Origin: Nageia nagi
Taxonomy: Eukaryota; Pinophyta
Direction of reading: 5' to 3'
Length of the DNA: 64,000 nt
NCBI GenBank assembly: GCA_050084985.1
Contig: JBITNC010000001.1
Location: 5,208,001 to 5,272,000 of the forward strand
Notes under the pieces: model-generated
What the model was told of the DNA's origin: nothing
What the model saw: only the letters and a program-made list of their open reading frames with translations
Databases searched by the model: none
Shown here: positions 23,649-33,752 of the stretch, in pieces
How positions within the stretch are numbered: the first letter of the stretch is position 1
Layout of the letters: the number at the start of each line of letters is the position of its first letter
Translations under genes and position numbers: made by a program

Positions 23649-23667
23649 TTGGCATGCCCGGTGGAAC
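23649..23667 (+). other. Element 2 primer-binding-site candidate
   Basis: TTGGCATGCCCGGTGGAAC starts ten bases after the LTR end, with a TGG start as in many plant Gypsy primer sites. It is not the initiator-Met type (TGGTATCAGAGC). The tRNA is not assigned. Confidence 0.5.
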
Positions 23668-23787
23668 ACGAAGAAACTTATTGGCAACTCTGCTGAAGCA
23701 CTATCTATGGTATGTATTAAAGCAGATTATTTGTAAAATATCATATGTGCTTTTGAACCTCTCATTTTCTTTTGCAACCTAGAGTTT

Positions 23788-25420
23788 ATGTGGACAAGAT
23801 CTAAAACTAGAGTAGCAAAAGAAGCACCAGATTTTAGAACGTTAGATACTCCTAAGAGAAAGACCCTGATCAAGTCCAAGTCTCTGAATAGTATCAACTC
23901 CCTAAAATCCTTTACCAAGCCAAAATCATCCAATCTTCACACTATAAATACCTCTCCTAAAATGGCTAATCCAGCTCAGAATATTTATCCAGAATGGGAC
24001 AATGGGGTACCAATAGCCCTGGCGGTGTTGCATGACATCCCAGTAAATGTTTTCAAAACTCTTCCGGTGTTTGATGCAACTTCAGAGAAAATGGCTTATG
24101 AGCATTATGTTGATGTAGCTGGCCTAGCTAAGATTCACAATATCCAACATGAAGATGTCATGGTGAGATTACTGGCTCAGTCTTTCAAGGGAAAGGTCCT
24201 AGATTGGTACAGGGGCCTTCCTAATGGATCTATAACCACTTGGGCTCAACTGGTAGAGCCCTTTATCTTGGAATTTAATGAATTAGGAGATCCTTTTTCT
24301 TTGTTAACATAGTTCACTTCAATCAAAAGATATGAGCAAGAAAATATCCCTAATTTCAATATCAGATTCCAAAAAACTTGGATGAGAGTCCCAATGCTAG
24401 TTAGGCCTCAGCAATTTCAAGCCTTAATGTATTACCTGAGAGCCTTTCCTCTAGATCTCTCTCTACAAATCCAAAATTCTGGAGTAAATACTTTCCCTAA
24501 GGTCTATAGATAAGTAGTATATGCTGAATCCTATCTCATTACAGTTGGAAAATTGCCAAGTTGCATGCCCATGTCTTATTTTCTAGTAACCGCTCAACAG
24601 CAAATTTTGAGACCTCAAGTAATTAGTTTGGCTCCACCACTGGCCAGCATCCCCGCCCCTGTCCAATAGTGGCCATCACCCTTGCCAGTCCCTAGAGCTC
24701 CCTTGGCTTTACCAGCCCCTTATCAGCCTAATATGAATCAAGGGGTAGCTTCATCGTCAGAGATTCAAGAACTCCAAAACTTGTGTAGAAATATGGCAAA
24801 CCAGATTACCATTCTAAGTAGACAAAACAATGCAAGAAGATATCCTTATCTTGCTGTAGAAAAAGCTCAGCATGTGTTGAATGAAGATGTAAGCCAAGCT
24901 TCCTCTTTTGGGTCAGCTTCTGGTTTGTGTTTGGCCTGCAATGATGCTCATGAACAAACCACATGCCCTGTTTATCAGTACCAGGAGTATCTATCAAGAA
25001 ATGGGGGTATTCCTCCACTCGGTGTAGCTGATGATGTGAACCAAAATGTGAACCTGATGAATTTTACATCGATGAATATAGGAGTTTTTTCTATGGAAAC
25101 AAGATCAGGGAAAAGTCCCCTAGTCTCCAGCATTTCAGAAAGAAAAGTTGAACCTCAAAAGAGTTCCAGAGTAGTGTTTCCTAAAAGGCAAGATGCAGTT
25201 CCTAGTTCTAAGGAAAAGATCTTGGAAAAGGAAATGGTTTCCCAAAAATTCCCATTTCCAGAAACCAAACCGATGTCCAAAGCCAATGATCAAAATCTCC
25301 AAAGGTTAAGGTTCCCTTCACTTACCAAGCACCAGAGAAAAGATGATACTCTACAACTTCAGGAAAAATTTACCGATAGGTTCAGAAACAAAATTGGCAA
25401 ACCTCCGGCTATCCCAAAGT
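23788..25420 (+). pseudogene. Element 2 gag, three in-frame stops
   Basis: Starts at ATG 23788 (MWTRSKTRVAKEA) and continues in one frame through stops at 24310 (TAG), 24511 (TAA) and 24667 (TAG), each at a likely Gln codon. The capsid-like region at about residues 65-230 includes WDNGVPIALAVLHDIPVNVF and LDWYRGLPNGSITTWAQL, the retrotransposon gag signature. A Pro-rich linker (24600-24720) and a short coiled coil follow. The zinc knuckle at about 24925-24970 reads CLACNDAHEQTTC, spacing CX2CX3HX4C, one residue shorter than the usual CX2CX4HX4C. Gag and protease share the frame, so a Gag-Pol fusion is likely. Confidence 0.92.
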
Positions 25421-25960
25421 TCAACATTATGGCGGAGCTAAAGAGAACTCCAGCAAGAGTGTCCTTGTTTGAAGCTCTAAAAATTCTCGGACAAATTGAT
25501 TTATTGAAAACATCTCTTATAGCATTGAATGAAGGAATGGAAAGAGTGCTTAATCTTTTTGAAACATCGAAATATCTGGGGATGGAAAGAACAAACCTCC
25601 AGCTTTTTACATGACTCTGGAAATCGAAGGATATGTACTCCATAATTATTTGGTTGATTCTAGGGCAGCTACTACTATGATGCCTAAAGCAGTGTGCGAT
25701 GTAATGGGGTTGCCTATGACAAGAACATCCACTGGAGTATTACAACTAGATTCCACACCTATCAAAACAATAGGAGTAATCAAGGATGTAGTCCTGAAAA
25801 TACATAAGTGTCCCTTGTAATTATTATTCAAGAAATTGTAGTTGTTGAGCTGCCCCCTTTGTTCAGGCTATGTCTGTCTAGAGAGTTTACAGCTAAGATA
25901 GGGGGTTATCTAGCAATGGATTACACCCATTATTTGATCCCTTGTGGGAATAAGAGGGTA
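25421..25960 (+). pseudogene. Element 2 aspartic protease, frameshifted
   Basis: The gag frame runs into RVSLFEALKILGQIDLL and stops at 25614; the next frame continues from 25611 with LEIEGYVLHNYLVDSRAATT. The active-site DSGA/DTGA appears as DSRA, a Gly-to-Arg change by one G-to-A transition. PKAVCDVMGLP follows, then after another frameshift FTAKIGGYLAMDYTHYLIP. Element 1 retains the Gly at this site. The protease cleaves Gag-Pol; this copy is inactive. Confidence 0.82.
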
Positions 25961-26175
25961 AGACTGAATAATGAGGAAATTTTTGAGTTTCATGTAGAGA
26001 AAAAGAAGGAGGTTTACGCAAACTTTGGTGAATTGGAAGAATCAGATGAATTGCTAGAAGAGCTGCAAACCGAAGACCCTTGTAGTATGAGTATGCTCAA
26101 CACCATCTACGACGTGGAGTTTGGAAATTATTGTTTAATAGAGCCAAAATCTTTCATCCCAGAACTCACAAGGGA

Positions 26176-26600
26176 AGATTTCAAGAGAAATGAAATGTGG
26201 GAGATGTCTTTTGATGGGAAGATCCAAAAATGGATTCGGGGCTGGGATTATCCTGACCAACCCAATTGGTAAGGTGCATAGATTTTCTTTCAGACTCACC
26301 TGGTTATGTTCAAATAACATGGCTGAATATGAAGCTCTTTGCCTGGGACTAGAACAAGCTATCAAAATGAAAATTCAGTGTCTAAAGATCCAAGGTGATT
26401 CAGATTTGATCGTGAAACAAGTGACAAGTAAATGTTCAGTCAAACATCATTATTTGAAAGCCTACAGGAATCAGGTTTGGGATCTGTTTGAGCATTTCAA
26501 AGCATTGCATATTCAGTCAGTTCCAAGGAGATTCAATCAAGAAGCTAACGCATTAGCACAAATGGGAGCCAGTTTTGATCCCACAAATGACTGGTTTCAA
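26176..26600 (+). pseudogene. Element 2 extra (archaeal/plant-type) RNase H, upstream of RT
   Basis: WEMSFDG ends one frame, and a frameshift near 26214 leads into SKNGFGAGIILTNPIGK, then LCSNNMAEYEALCLGLEQA, IQGDSDLIVKQV and VPRRFNQEANALAQMG. These match the RVT_3/archaeal-like RNase H layout: Asp in FDG, Glu in AEYEAL, Asp in GDSDL. The last catalytic position, normally ADxLA, is ANALA. The domain degrades RNA in RNA-DNA hybrids. In Tat/Ogre elements as I know them a comparable domain follows the Gypsy RNase H; here it precedes RT. Confidence 0.9.
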
Positions 26601-26660
26601 AGAAAGGGTGTTCAACTCATTTTTAGGCCATCAGTTCCAGATAATGATTCCTTTTGGTAG

Positions 26661-26849
26661 GTTTTTTAGGATGAAGCTCAAATTAATTAGTTTTTATTAC
26701 AACAAGCGGTATGTCATGCAGTAGGAGAAGAGGACTCCGAAGTTTTCCAGGAATAAGACATAATTTAACTGAATAACAATAAACTCCCTAAATATTTGAT
26801 TCCATTCGAAGGATTGTTTGACAGAAGTGACTAGGTAAAAAGAAGGGGT
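26661..26849 (+). other. Linker between extra RNase H and RT
   Basis: Decayed coding linker with several stops; a frame gives NNNKLPKYLIPFEGLFDRS, which has a counterpart upstream of RT in element 3 (ERLFDSKDV near 63925). Confidence 0.6.
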
Positions 26850-27801
26850 ATGAATATAAACCTGGATAACTATAAAGAACATGAAGTTTTTCTAGGTAAG
26901 TCATTAAAAATTGGTATATCTAATACTCTGGAACAGATTCAGGAAATTGTACAGTTATGCAGAACATATGTTGATGTTATTGCTTGGTCTTATGATGATT
27001 TGAAGGTTTTTTATAAATCAGTGATACAGCATACAATTGAGTTGATAGATGATGCTAAGCCAATCAGACAAAAACAAAGACCAGTAAACCCCAAGATCGA
27101 AGTTGCCATGAAGCAGGAGGTGCTAAAATTGTACAAGGTTGGGATAATTTATCCCATCAAGCATTCCACTTGGGTAGCCAATCTTGTGCCTGTCCGGAAG
27201 AAAAATGGCGAGATAAGGTTTGTGTGTAGATTTCCGAGGTTTGAACAGAGTATCATTGAAGGATCATTACCCCTTACCCCCAATGGAACAAATACTAAAT
27301 ACTATAGCTGGAGCTAAAAAGTTCTCGTTGATAGATGATTTCTCTGGGTACAATCAGATTTGGGTCCAAAATGAAGATCAGTTCAAAATAGCTTTTACAA
27401 CTAAATGGGGCACATTTGCTTTTCAGAGAATGCCATTTGGACTATCCAATGCAGGGGCTACCTTTCAGAGAGCTATGGATTATGCATTTGGAGAACTGGT
27501 AAATAAGAGTATGTTGGTATACCTTGATGATATTACTATTTTCTCTCACGATAGAAACATGCATGGTCAACATCTAGAGCAAGCCTTCATCAAATGTAAG
27601 AGGTATGGTATATCCCTAAATCCTAAGAAGTCTATCTTCGCAGTAGATGAGGGTAAATTATTGGGCCATGTCATTTCAAAAGAGGGATGGGCTATTGATC
27701 CAAATAGAGTTAAAGCTATAAACAACTTGTCTCTCCCATCTAATAAGAAGTCTCTGCAATCTTTTCTGGGTCAAATTAACTTTGTCAGAAGATTTATTTA
27801 G
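26850..27801 (+). pseudogene. Element 2 reverse transcriptase, one frameshift
   Basis: Frame one (26850-27240) carries IAWSYDDLKVFYKSVIQ and STWVANLVPVRKKNGEIRFV. A single-base frameshift near 27225 moves to the second frame (to 27801), which reads DFRGLNRVSLKDHYPLPPM, then SLIDDFSGYNQIWV, FAFQRMPFGLSNAGATFQRA and the catalytic box VYLDDITIFS at about 27517-27546. GKLLGHVISKEGWAIDP and LQSFLGQINFVRRFI complete the thumb. All RT motifs of Ty3/Gypsy are present and the YLDD aspartates are intact. Confidence 0.95.
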
Positions 27802-28345
27802 GATTTCTCAAACATTATCAAACCTATCACCTGGATGCTAAAAAAATACTCCTTTTGTATGGACTGAGGAAGGTAAAGAAGCTTTTCAGAAAATTAAGGT
27901 AGCAATTACAAAAGCTCCTGTATTGAGAAATTGAGATTTTAGCAAAGAATTTATTCTGTATGCATATGGTTCAGATACTAGTGTTGCAGCCATTTTAACC
28001 CAGAAGTACGAAAGAAATGAAGAATATCCAGTCGCATTTTTCAGCCAGACTATGACCAGTTGTGAGGAAAAATACACTTTCATTGAAAAAGAGGTCCTAG
28101 CTATTGTGAAAGCACTCGGTAAGTTAAAACATTACATTGCTCAGAGCAGAATTTTGATTCTAACTATACATCTAGATGTTAGGTCTTATGTTATGCAGGG
28201 AGAATTGGGAGAAGGAAGACCCGGGTGGATTTCAAAAATTCTAAAGTACGATGTGGAAATTCGTCCCACCAAGCTCGTAAAAGGAAGAGCACTTTGTGAG
28301 CAACTTGCAAAACCTACGATACTGGAAAAGGAGATGGTATGCTTT
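27802..28345 (+). pseudogene. Element 2 classical Gypsy RNase H, catalytic aspartates missing
   Basis: After an in-frame stop at 27801 and a frameshift near the run of A at 27840, the frame gives PFVWTEEGKEAFQKIK, then EFILYAYGSDTSVAAILTQ where TDAS is expected. CEEKYTFIEKEVLAIVKAL keeps the central Glu. ILTIHLDVRSYV stands where a TDH motif is expected, and LCEQLAKP stands for the final AD-LS motif. So at least three of the usual acidic positions are absent. As elements 1 and 3 agree, the domain was probably already a non-catalytic tether in the active ancestor. Confidence 0.88.
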
Positions 28346-29656
28346 GTTGAACAAGAAACCCTAGAATTCATACCCGGAGATACGACAAAGGATTGGATGG
28401 AGCAATTAAGCAATATTTTAAGACCGAAAAACTGCCAGAAAACATGAATGCATCCCAAAGAAGGCGATTCAAGATACATGCCCAGAATTACACGGAGATA
28501 GATCAGATACTTTATAGGAGAAATCACGATGGCATTTTGCTGAGATGTGTACCGATGATAAAGTCAGCTAAGCTCATTGAAGAGTTTCATTCTGGAGAGT
28601 CTGGAGGTCATTACTCCGGATACACGACAGTGGGTAAGATCATTCAGGCGGGATATTACTGGCCCACTATGTTCAAGGAGGCTTTTGAAAAGGCACAAAA
28701 TTGTGGGAAGTGTCAGAGGTATGTGGGAAGAAAGAGAAATGCGGCATTACCATTGGAACCAATCCAAGTAGAAGAGCCCTTCCAACAGTGGGGGCTAGAT
28801 TTTATTGGAGTCATCAATCCAAACTCCTCTTCTAGACATAAATTCATCCTTACTACTACAGACTTTTTTACCAGATGGGCAGAAGTAGAGGCTATAAAGG
28901 AGGCGAATCAGAAGACTTCTAAAATTTATGGAAAAGTTAATTACCAGGTATGGTGTTCCTCAAATGATAATTTTGGATAATGGTTTGGCATTCGTAGGAG
29001 CTGAAGTTATTGATTTTGCTATGAGATTAGGTATCTACTGGAAAACTTCCTCAAATTATTACCCCCAGGGTAATGGTTTGGTTGAGTCCACAAACAAAAA
29101 TTTGATTCAGATTCTCAAAAGAACAGTGGAGGATAATCCCCGGACTTGGCATGAAAAGCTCAATTGGGCATTGTGGGCAGATAGGATCATAGTAAAGTCA
29201 GCCATTAAAACCAATCCATATACATTGGTATACAGTAAAAGGGCAGTATTACCAAGTCATTTTGAGCTTTTGGTTTTAAAAGTTTTGCAAGAATATGGTG
29301 AGGATTTTGAATCTCTCGAGGTTCGAATGAATGAACTATTGCATCTAGAAGAGCTCTGAAATCAATCATATCAAGACCTCTGGAGAAGAAATGAAATAGT
29401 AAAAAGATGGTTTGATGGTCGAAAATCAACTCCAGATACTTTCAGAGAAGGAGATTTAGTATTGAAATGGGATGAGGACAGAGCTAAACCAGGGAAACAC
29501 AAAAAATTCGAAGCCATGTGGTCTGGACCCTATGTAATAGCTAAATGCATTGGGAAAAATGCCTTTGAGCTAGCTAAATTAAATGGGTGCAAATTACTGA
29601 TTTCAGTTAATGGACAGCACCTAAAGCGATACAAGACCGTAAGCACGGGACAGTGA
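28346..29656 (+). pseudogene. Element 2 integrase, two breaks
   Basis: 28393-28980 holds the HHCC zinc domain (EEFHSGESGGHYSG, then CGKCQRYVGRKRN) and the first half of the core, with GLDFIGVINPNSSSRHKFIL and DFFTRWAEVEA. After a frameshift near 28930 comes YGVPQMIILDNGLAF with the second catalytic Asp and YYPQGNGLVESTNKNLIQIL with the catalytic Glu. A stop at 29357 is followed by the C-terminal domain DEDRAKPGKHKKFEAMWSGP, a GPY/F-type module ending GQHLKRYKT. No chromodomain follows. The D, D and E residues are all retained. Confidence 0.94.
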
Positions 29657-30142
29657 TTATTTTTGAAAAAAAATATGTTTTTATACACATATTGTAAATA
29701 GTGTGCCGTTTGCATTTATTTCAAGTTGTCATTATGGTTGTCAGTTATTTATTAGTAACTTAGTGGTAGTTGTACTTTTGCATCGGCAGAATTGAAGTTT
29801 CCAAAAGGGTATGGAAAATCAAATCTAAGAGTTCTCAAAAAGAGCGCATAATATCAAATCGGTTATTAATGCTACTATCCGTGAGGATATTGTGCACATT
29901 TCAAGAGATTGTGCATCAATCAAAGAAAGGAGTTATAAAAGGACCAAGAGCACTACTCACCAAAATACCTAATTCCAGAATTCATAAGAAGTATTCGCTT
30001 ACAAATTTGCGAAACTAGTATCTACTGCGCATTGTCAAGAGCTGTGGAATATAGCAGAAGAATCTGAGTAAAGCAAAGTGTTGGTTAGGGGTGATAGAAG
30101 TGAGATAAGAAGAGTTGATAAGCGCAGCATAAGCAAATAGAA
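29657..30142 (+). other. Spacer between integrase and ORF3
   Basis: Nearly 490 bases without coding potential that I can support, ahead of the ORF3 start. In elements with an env-position ORF this region often holds a splice acceptor; several TTGCAG/TTTCAG-like strings would be needed and none stands out. ORF3 expression mechanism is therefore open. Confidence 0.4.
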
Positions 30143-33100
30143 ATGAGCTCAGGATCATCGGCAAAGACAGCAAGGAAAATAACGGACTCCATGGATTTAT
30201 TGTGGGATACTGAAATTACAGCTCGAAACAAGAACCCCAAGGGCACAGCTAAAGGTAAGTGCCCAAACTTCAGTTTTAATCATATAGCACATTCACCAAT
30301 GGGGTTGGGTCTCATGTATTTTATTCCCCATAGATGCTTTCCTACTCCTAAGTTGATAGAGTTTATAAAGGGGGCATTTGATCCTGCAACCAGGATAGTC
30401 AGAGACTTGCAAGGTAGAACTATCTTAAATTTGGATTCCATTTCAATAGCAAAGGCTTTTAATCCACCCTCCCCTATGCATTCCCTTGCACACATTGATT
30501 GGTATATGACCCCCAGTTCCAATCTGAGAGCAAATATCATGGTCTGGCTGAATAAAAATGTAGCTAGGACTGTAAAGTTTATGGAGTTCCCCAGTTCTGA
30601 GCTCCCATTCTCTAATTTTTCTGCACATCTACAATTATTATTATCCATGTTGGCCATAGTAGCAGGCGAAGAGACAGATAGGTATGTCTCCCCATCAAAA
30701 TTAGCTATTGCATACCAGATTTCCCATCCAAACTCTCCCACAATGTATGATTGGGCCATTGCACTTTCAGATGGAATATCTGAACAGTTAGAAAAGATTA
30801 GTGAGGGATTTCATTTTTTGTATGTGTCACACATTATTTGGATGATGATTCATCAAAATGCTGATGTTTTCAAGAATTTAACTTTGGTTCAGACTGATGA
30901 AAGAGGGTCTCAGAAGCCAGTGGACCAATGGACTGAGGAGGTGAGGTCTTCAGCAGATTACTACCTTTTTGTAGAAAGCTTTTTGGTTCCTACAATGAAG
31001 TTATTTACCCCCGCAGTTCCAAGATTATCAACAGCTTCTAAGCTTTACCTCCGGATGCCACATGGCGAGATCAGGGACTGGTTCTTCATAGAGGAGGGGA
31101 CTTTCATCAAGCTTTATGGGTTTTTTGGGGCTCCTTTCTTACTATTGGTCCATGTAACAGATTGGGTTTTTAGCATGGAATACGCTAGATAAATGGATTA
31201 TATAGATTCTAAATATGGAGCTGCAACGAAGAAGAGGATAGTTTATGCCCTTCCTCATAAAGTGCATGACTTGGTGCTTCAAAGCAGGGGAGCAAATGAA
31301 CAATTAAAAGGTAAATTAATGAATTTAAAATTAAAAGAACTTAGTTAGTATTTGCTATACGATCTGAAGGATATCTTTGGTAAGAGGTTGAGGGGCCAGC
31401 CCAACCCCCCCGAGTTTCAGAGCTGAATCCAGGCCGGAGTTGCTTAAATGGCGAAACCCGGAACATGAAGACAAGGTAATGCCCACTGCCTTGATTTCCA
31501 AAGATTTTTTATCGCTGTGGTTGAGTTTTTATAGCAAAAGGACAAATTTTGACCCAAGAATAGACTCTATCTCCAAAAAGTCTTTGAAAACCTTAAGAGA
31601 TCAGAGATGGAGTGAAGAAAAAATAGCTGCCTTCACCCAGTACCAGATTGAGTCTGGAAATCGAAATACCCCTCTAGATTCTGATTTAGATGAGAAATTT
31701 GAAGAGATGTGGAGAATAGAACACCCTACAGACATCCCTGCAAGTGAAGGTTCAGATGATAGTGATGAGGAGGGAGAGCAGGGACCTGTAATATCCCAAG
31801 CATCAGCTCAAGAGGAGCGACCTGAGGGAGGAACCAGGGAGGTTTCCATAGAAATAGCAGCTAGGAGGCTCAGGAGGGTGTGTACTATTAAAAGGAAAGT
31901 CCAAAAGGAGATGGCACCACTCCCACCACTGCCAAAGAGAAGAAGAAGGAGCCCTACTCCATTAGGTACGCTCTCTACTCCCTCTTCCCCTATTTCTCTT
32001 ACTCCTGCTCTATCTATTCCTACCACGTCTATTTCCATTCCAAGTTCACTTTCATAAATTCCAGTAGTCATTCCAGCTTCACCCATCCAACCTCTCATAA
32101 CACCACCACCACCTATTCAATGGTAAAGCTCCCTTCCCTTCACATCCAGCCCATAAGTTCCCCCCATCACTAGCATCACCACAATACCGTCATCACCTTC
32201 ACCATCTCCACCTCCATCATCTTCTCCTCCCTCCATTCCAGCTCTTCCTATCATTTATCCATCTGGTAGTAGTGTCCCCAAGCCCAGTCAAGCTAGCCCT
32301 GTGACACTAGCACAGCATATCGTGGCCTCCTCCTCTCAGGAGTTGAGCACCAAATCTCCATTCATTATGATATCTAGGCAATAAGTATCTATGGATGGCA
32401 TCATGCAGCAGTACCAACAGATGAAACAAGGATAAGATGCATGGATGCAGAAGCAGGTCAAGAAGCTCCCAGTTCTGGATAATTCAGTAAGGCTTCGAAC
32501 TTCAATGGATCTGAAGCATAAGGTGCTTGAGATGACTATTGCCCAAGAACCCCAAGAAGGGCAAAGTGATCTCTCCTCAATGAACACCTGGGTAAAGATA
32601 GATACCAAGAGCATATCCCGGAGTGATAAGAATGAGCTGTTGCAAACAGCTATGGATTTAAACATTTCTAAATTGACCAAATTAGAGGTCAAATATAATA
32701 AGCTTCAAAAGGTGAATGAAGTAATGAAACAACAATTAGAGTCTCAACAGCTAAAATTAAAAGCTGCAGATAATAACATAGCTACTCTCAGAGCAAGTTT
32801 AGCTATCGCCCCGACTGTAGATAGCCTGGCAAAGAAAGATGTGGTCATAGCATAGAAGGATGTGGAAATTGCAACCAAAACAGCTGAAGTAGCAATAAGA
32901 GAGACAATAATTGGCAATTTAAACACTAACATTGCACAGATCCGGCTGAATTTGAATGTCAATAAGGTGGATAGAGATTTTTTGATCAGAATAAAAGAAA
33001 AATTCTGAGAGCAATTATCTCCAAAGATTAAACAACTGATTCAACTAAGAGATCACATTGATCTATGTTTTTCAGAGTTGAAGAAATTAGAGGCAAGTGT

Positions 33101-33653
33101 CAGCCTCTGTGAAAGCACTATCGACCCCATGGAAAAGATAGCAAAGAGGGCAAAGAAAAAGCTGGGTGAGATTTTCGATGAAGAGCTTCAGGCCTTAAAT
33201 GTGGGAAATAGGGTTGAGTTGATCTCAGCGATTGACCACCCAGTCTGCGGGAAATGGGTGTGTCAAGAAATAAAAAATAATTTAATCAAGTAGTGGCAGG
33301 GGATAGAAACCTAGAAAGCTGAAATAGCTAAATTATCTGAGGCAGGATTTCTGGGATTGTGGAAAGAGGATAATTCACCCATCTCCGAGGCTGAAATTTT
33401 GAAATACATTCATGAAGATAGTCAAAAGACGGAAGATATAGATTTGTTACTGAATTCTTTTGATGAGTCGACTTTGTTTGAATTTTTTGACCAATGTGCC
33501 AATAAAGGAGTGGTCCTGCAGCGGATGTTGCACAAATATGGGCAAATCTCCTACAAAATTTTGAATAACACAGCCCTAGCCCAATCGAGAATAAAAGACT
33601 TCTTCGAAAATCCTGCAAGTTGGGGTAAGGTTGTACAATTTTTAGAGGTTTAG
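30143..33653 (+). pseudogene. Element 2 ORF3: long third protein after pol, about 1,165 codons, decayed
   Basis: The first part (30143-31192) is open for 349 codons from ATG: GKCPNFSFNHIAHSPMGLGL, MYFIPHRCFPTPKLIEFIKG, HLQLLLSMLAIVAGEETDRY and VSHIIWMMIHQN. After a stop at 31190 the frame reads YIDSKYGAATKKR; a frameshift lies near the C-run at 31406. From 31440 to 33653 one frame holds an acidic linker, a basic patch KRRRRS, a Ser/Pro/Thr-rich stretch (31900-32330), and then Lys/Glu-rich coiled coils (32680-33300). It ends in IHEDSQKTEDIDLLLNSFDE and a helical tail. Stops are mostly TAG, TAA or TGA at likely Gln or Arg codons. The N-terminal domain recalls plant transposon-protein (Transposase_32/mobile-domain type) sequences; this is not certain. 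No membrane anchor is seen. Confidence 0.85.
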
Positions 33654-33752
33654 AGTTGAAATAATAGATTTCATCTGGTTATTATTTTTCAGACTGAGTT
33701 CTAAATTCCTCTTTGATCAAGGCAAAATTTCCCCCCCCAGAAGTCACCATAA
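33654..33752 (+). other. Leader of 3' LTR; no standard polypurine tract
   Basis: The bases just before the 3' LTR read AAAATTTCCCCCCCCAGAAG followed by TCACCATAA. A purine-rich plus-strand primer is expected here; instead there is a run of eight C at 33731-33738. AGAAG is the only short purine run. Confidence 0.6.

Noticed and set aside
30143-33653. Envelope glycoprotein call for ORF3
   Set aside because: The position fits, but no signal peptide, membrane anchor or fusion-peptide-like segment is visible. The coiled coil and nuclear-localisation-like basic patch argue for an internal protein.
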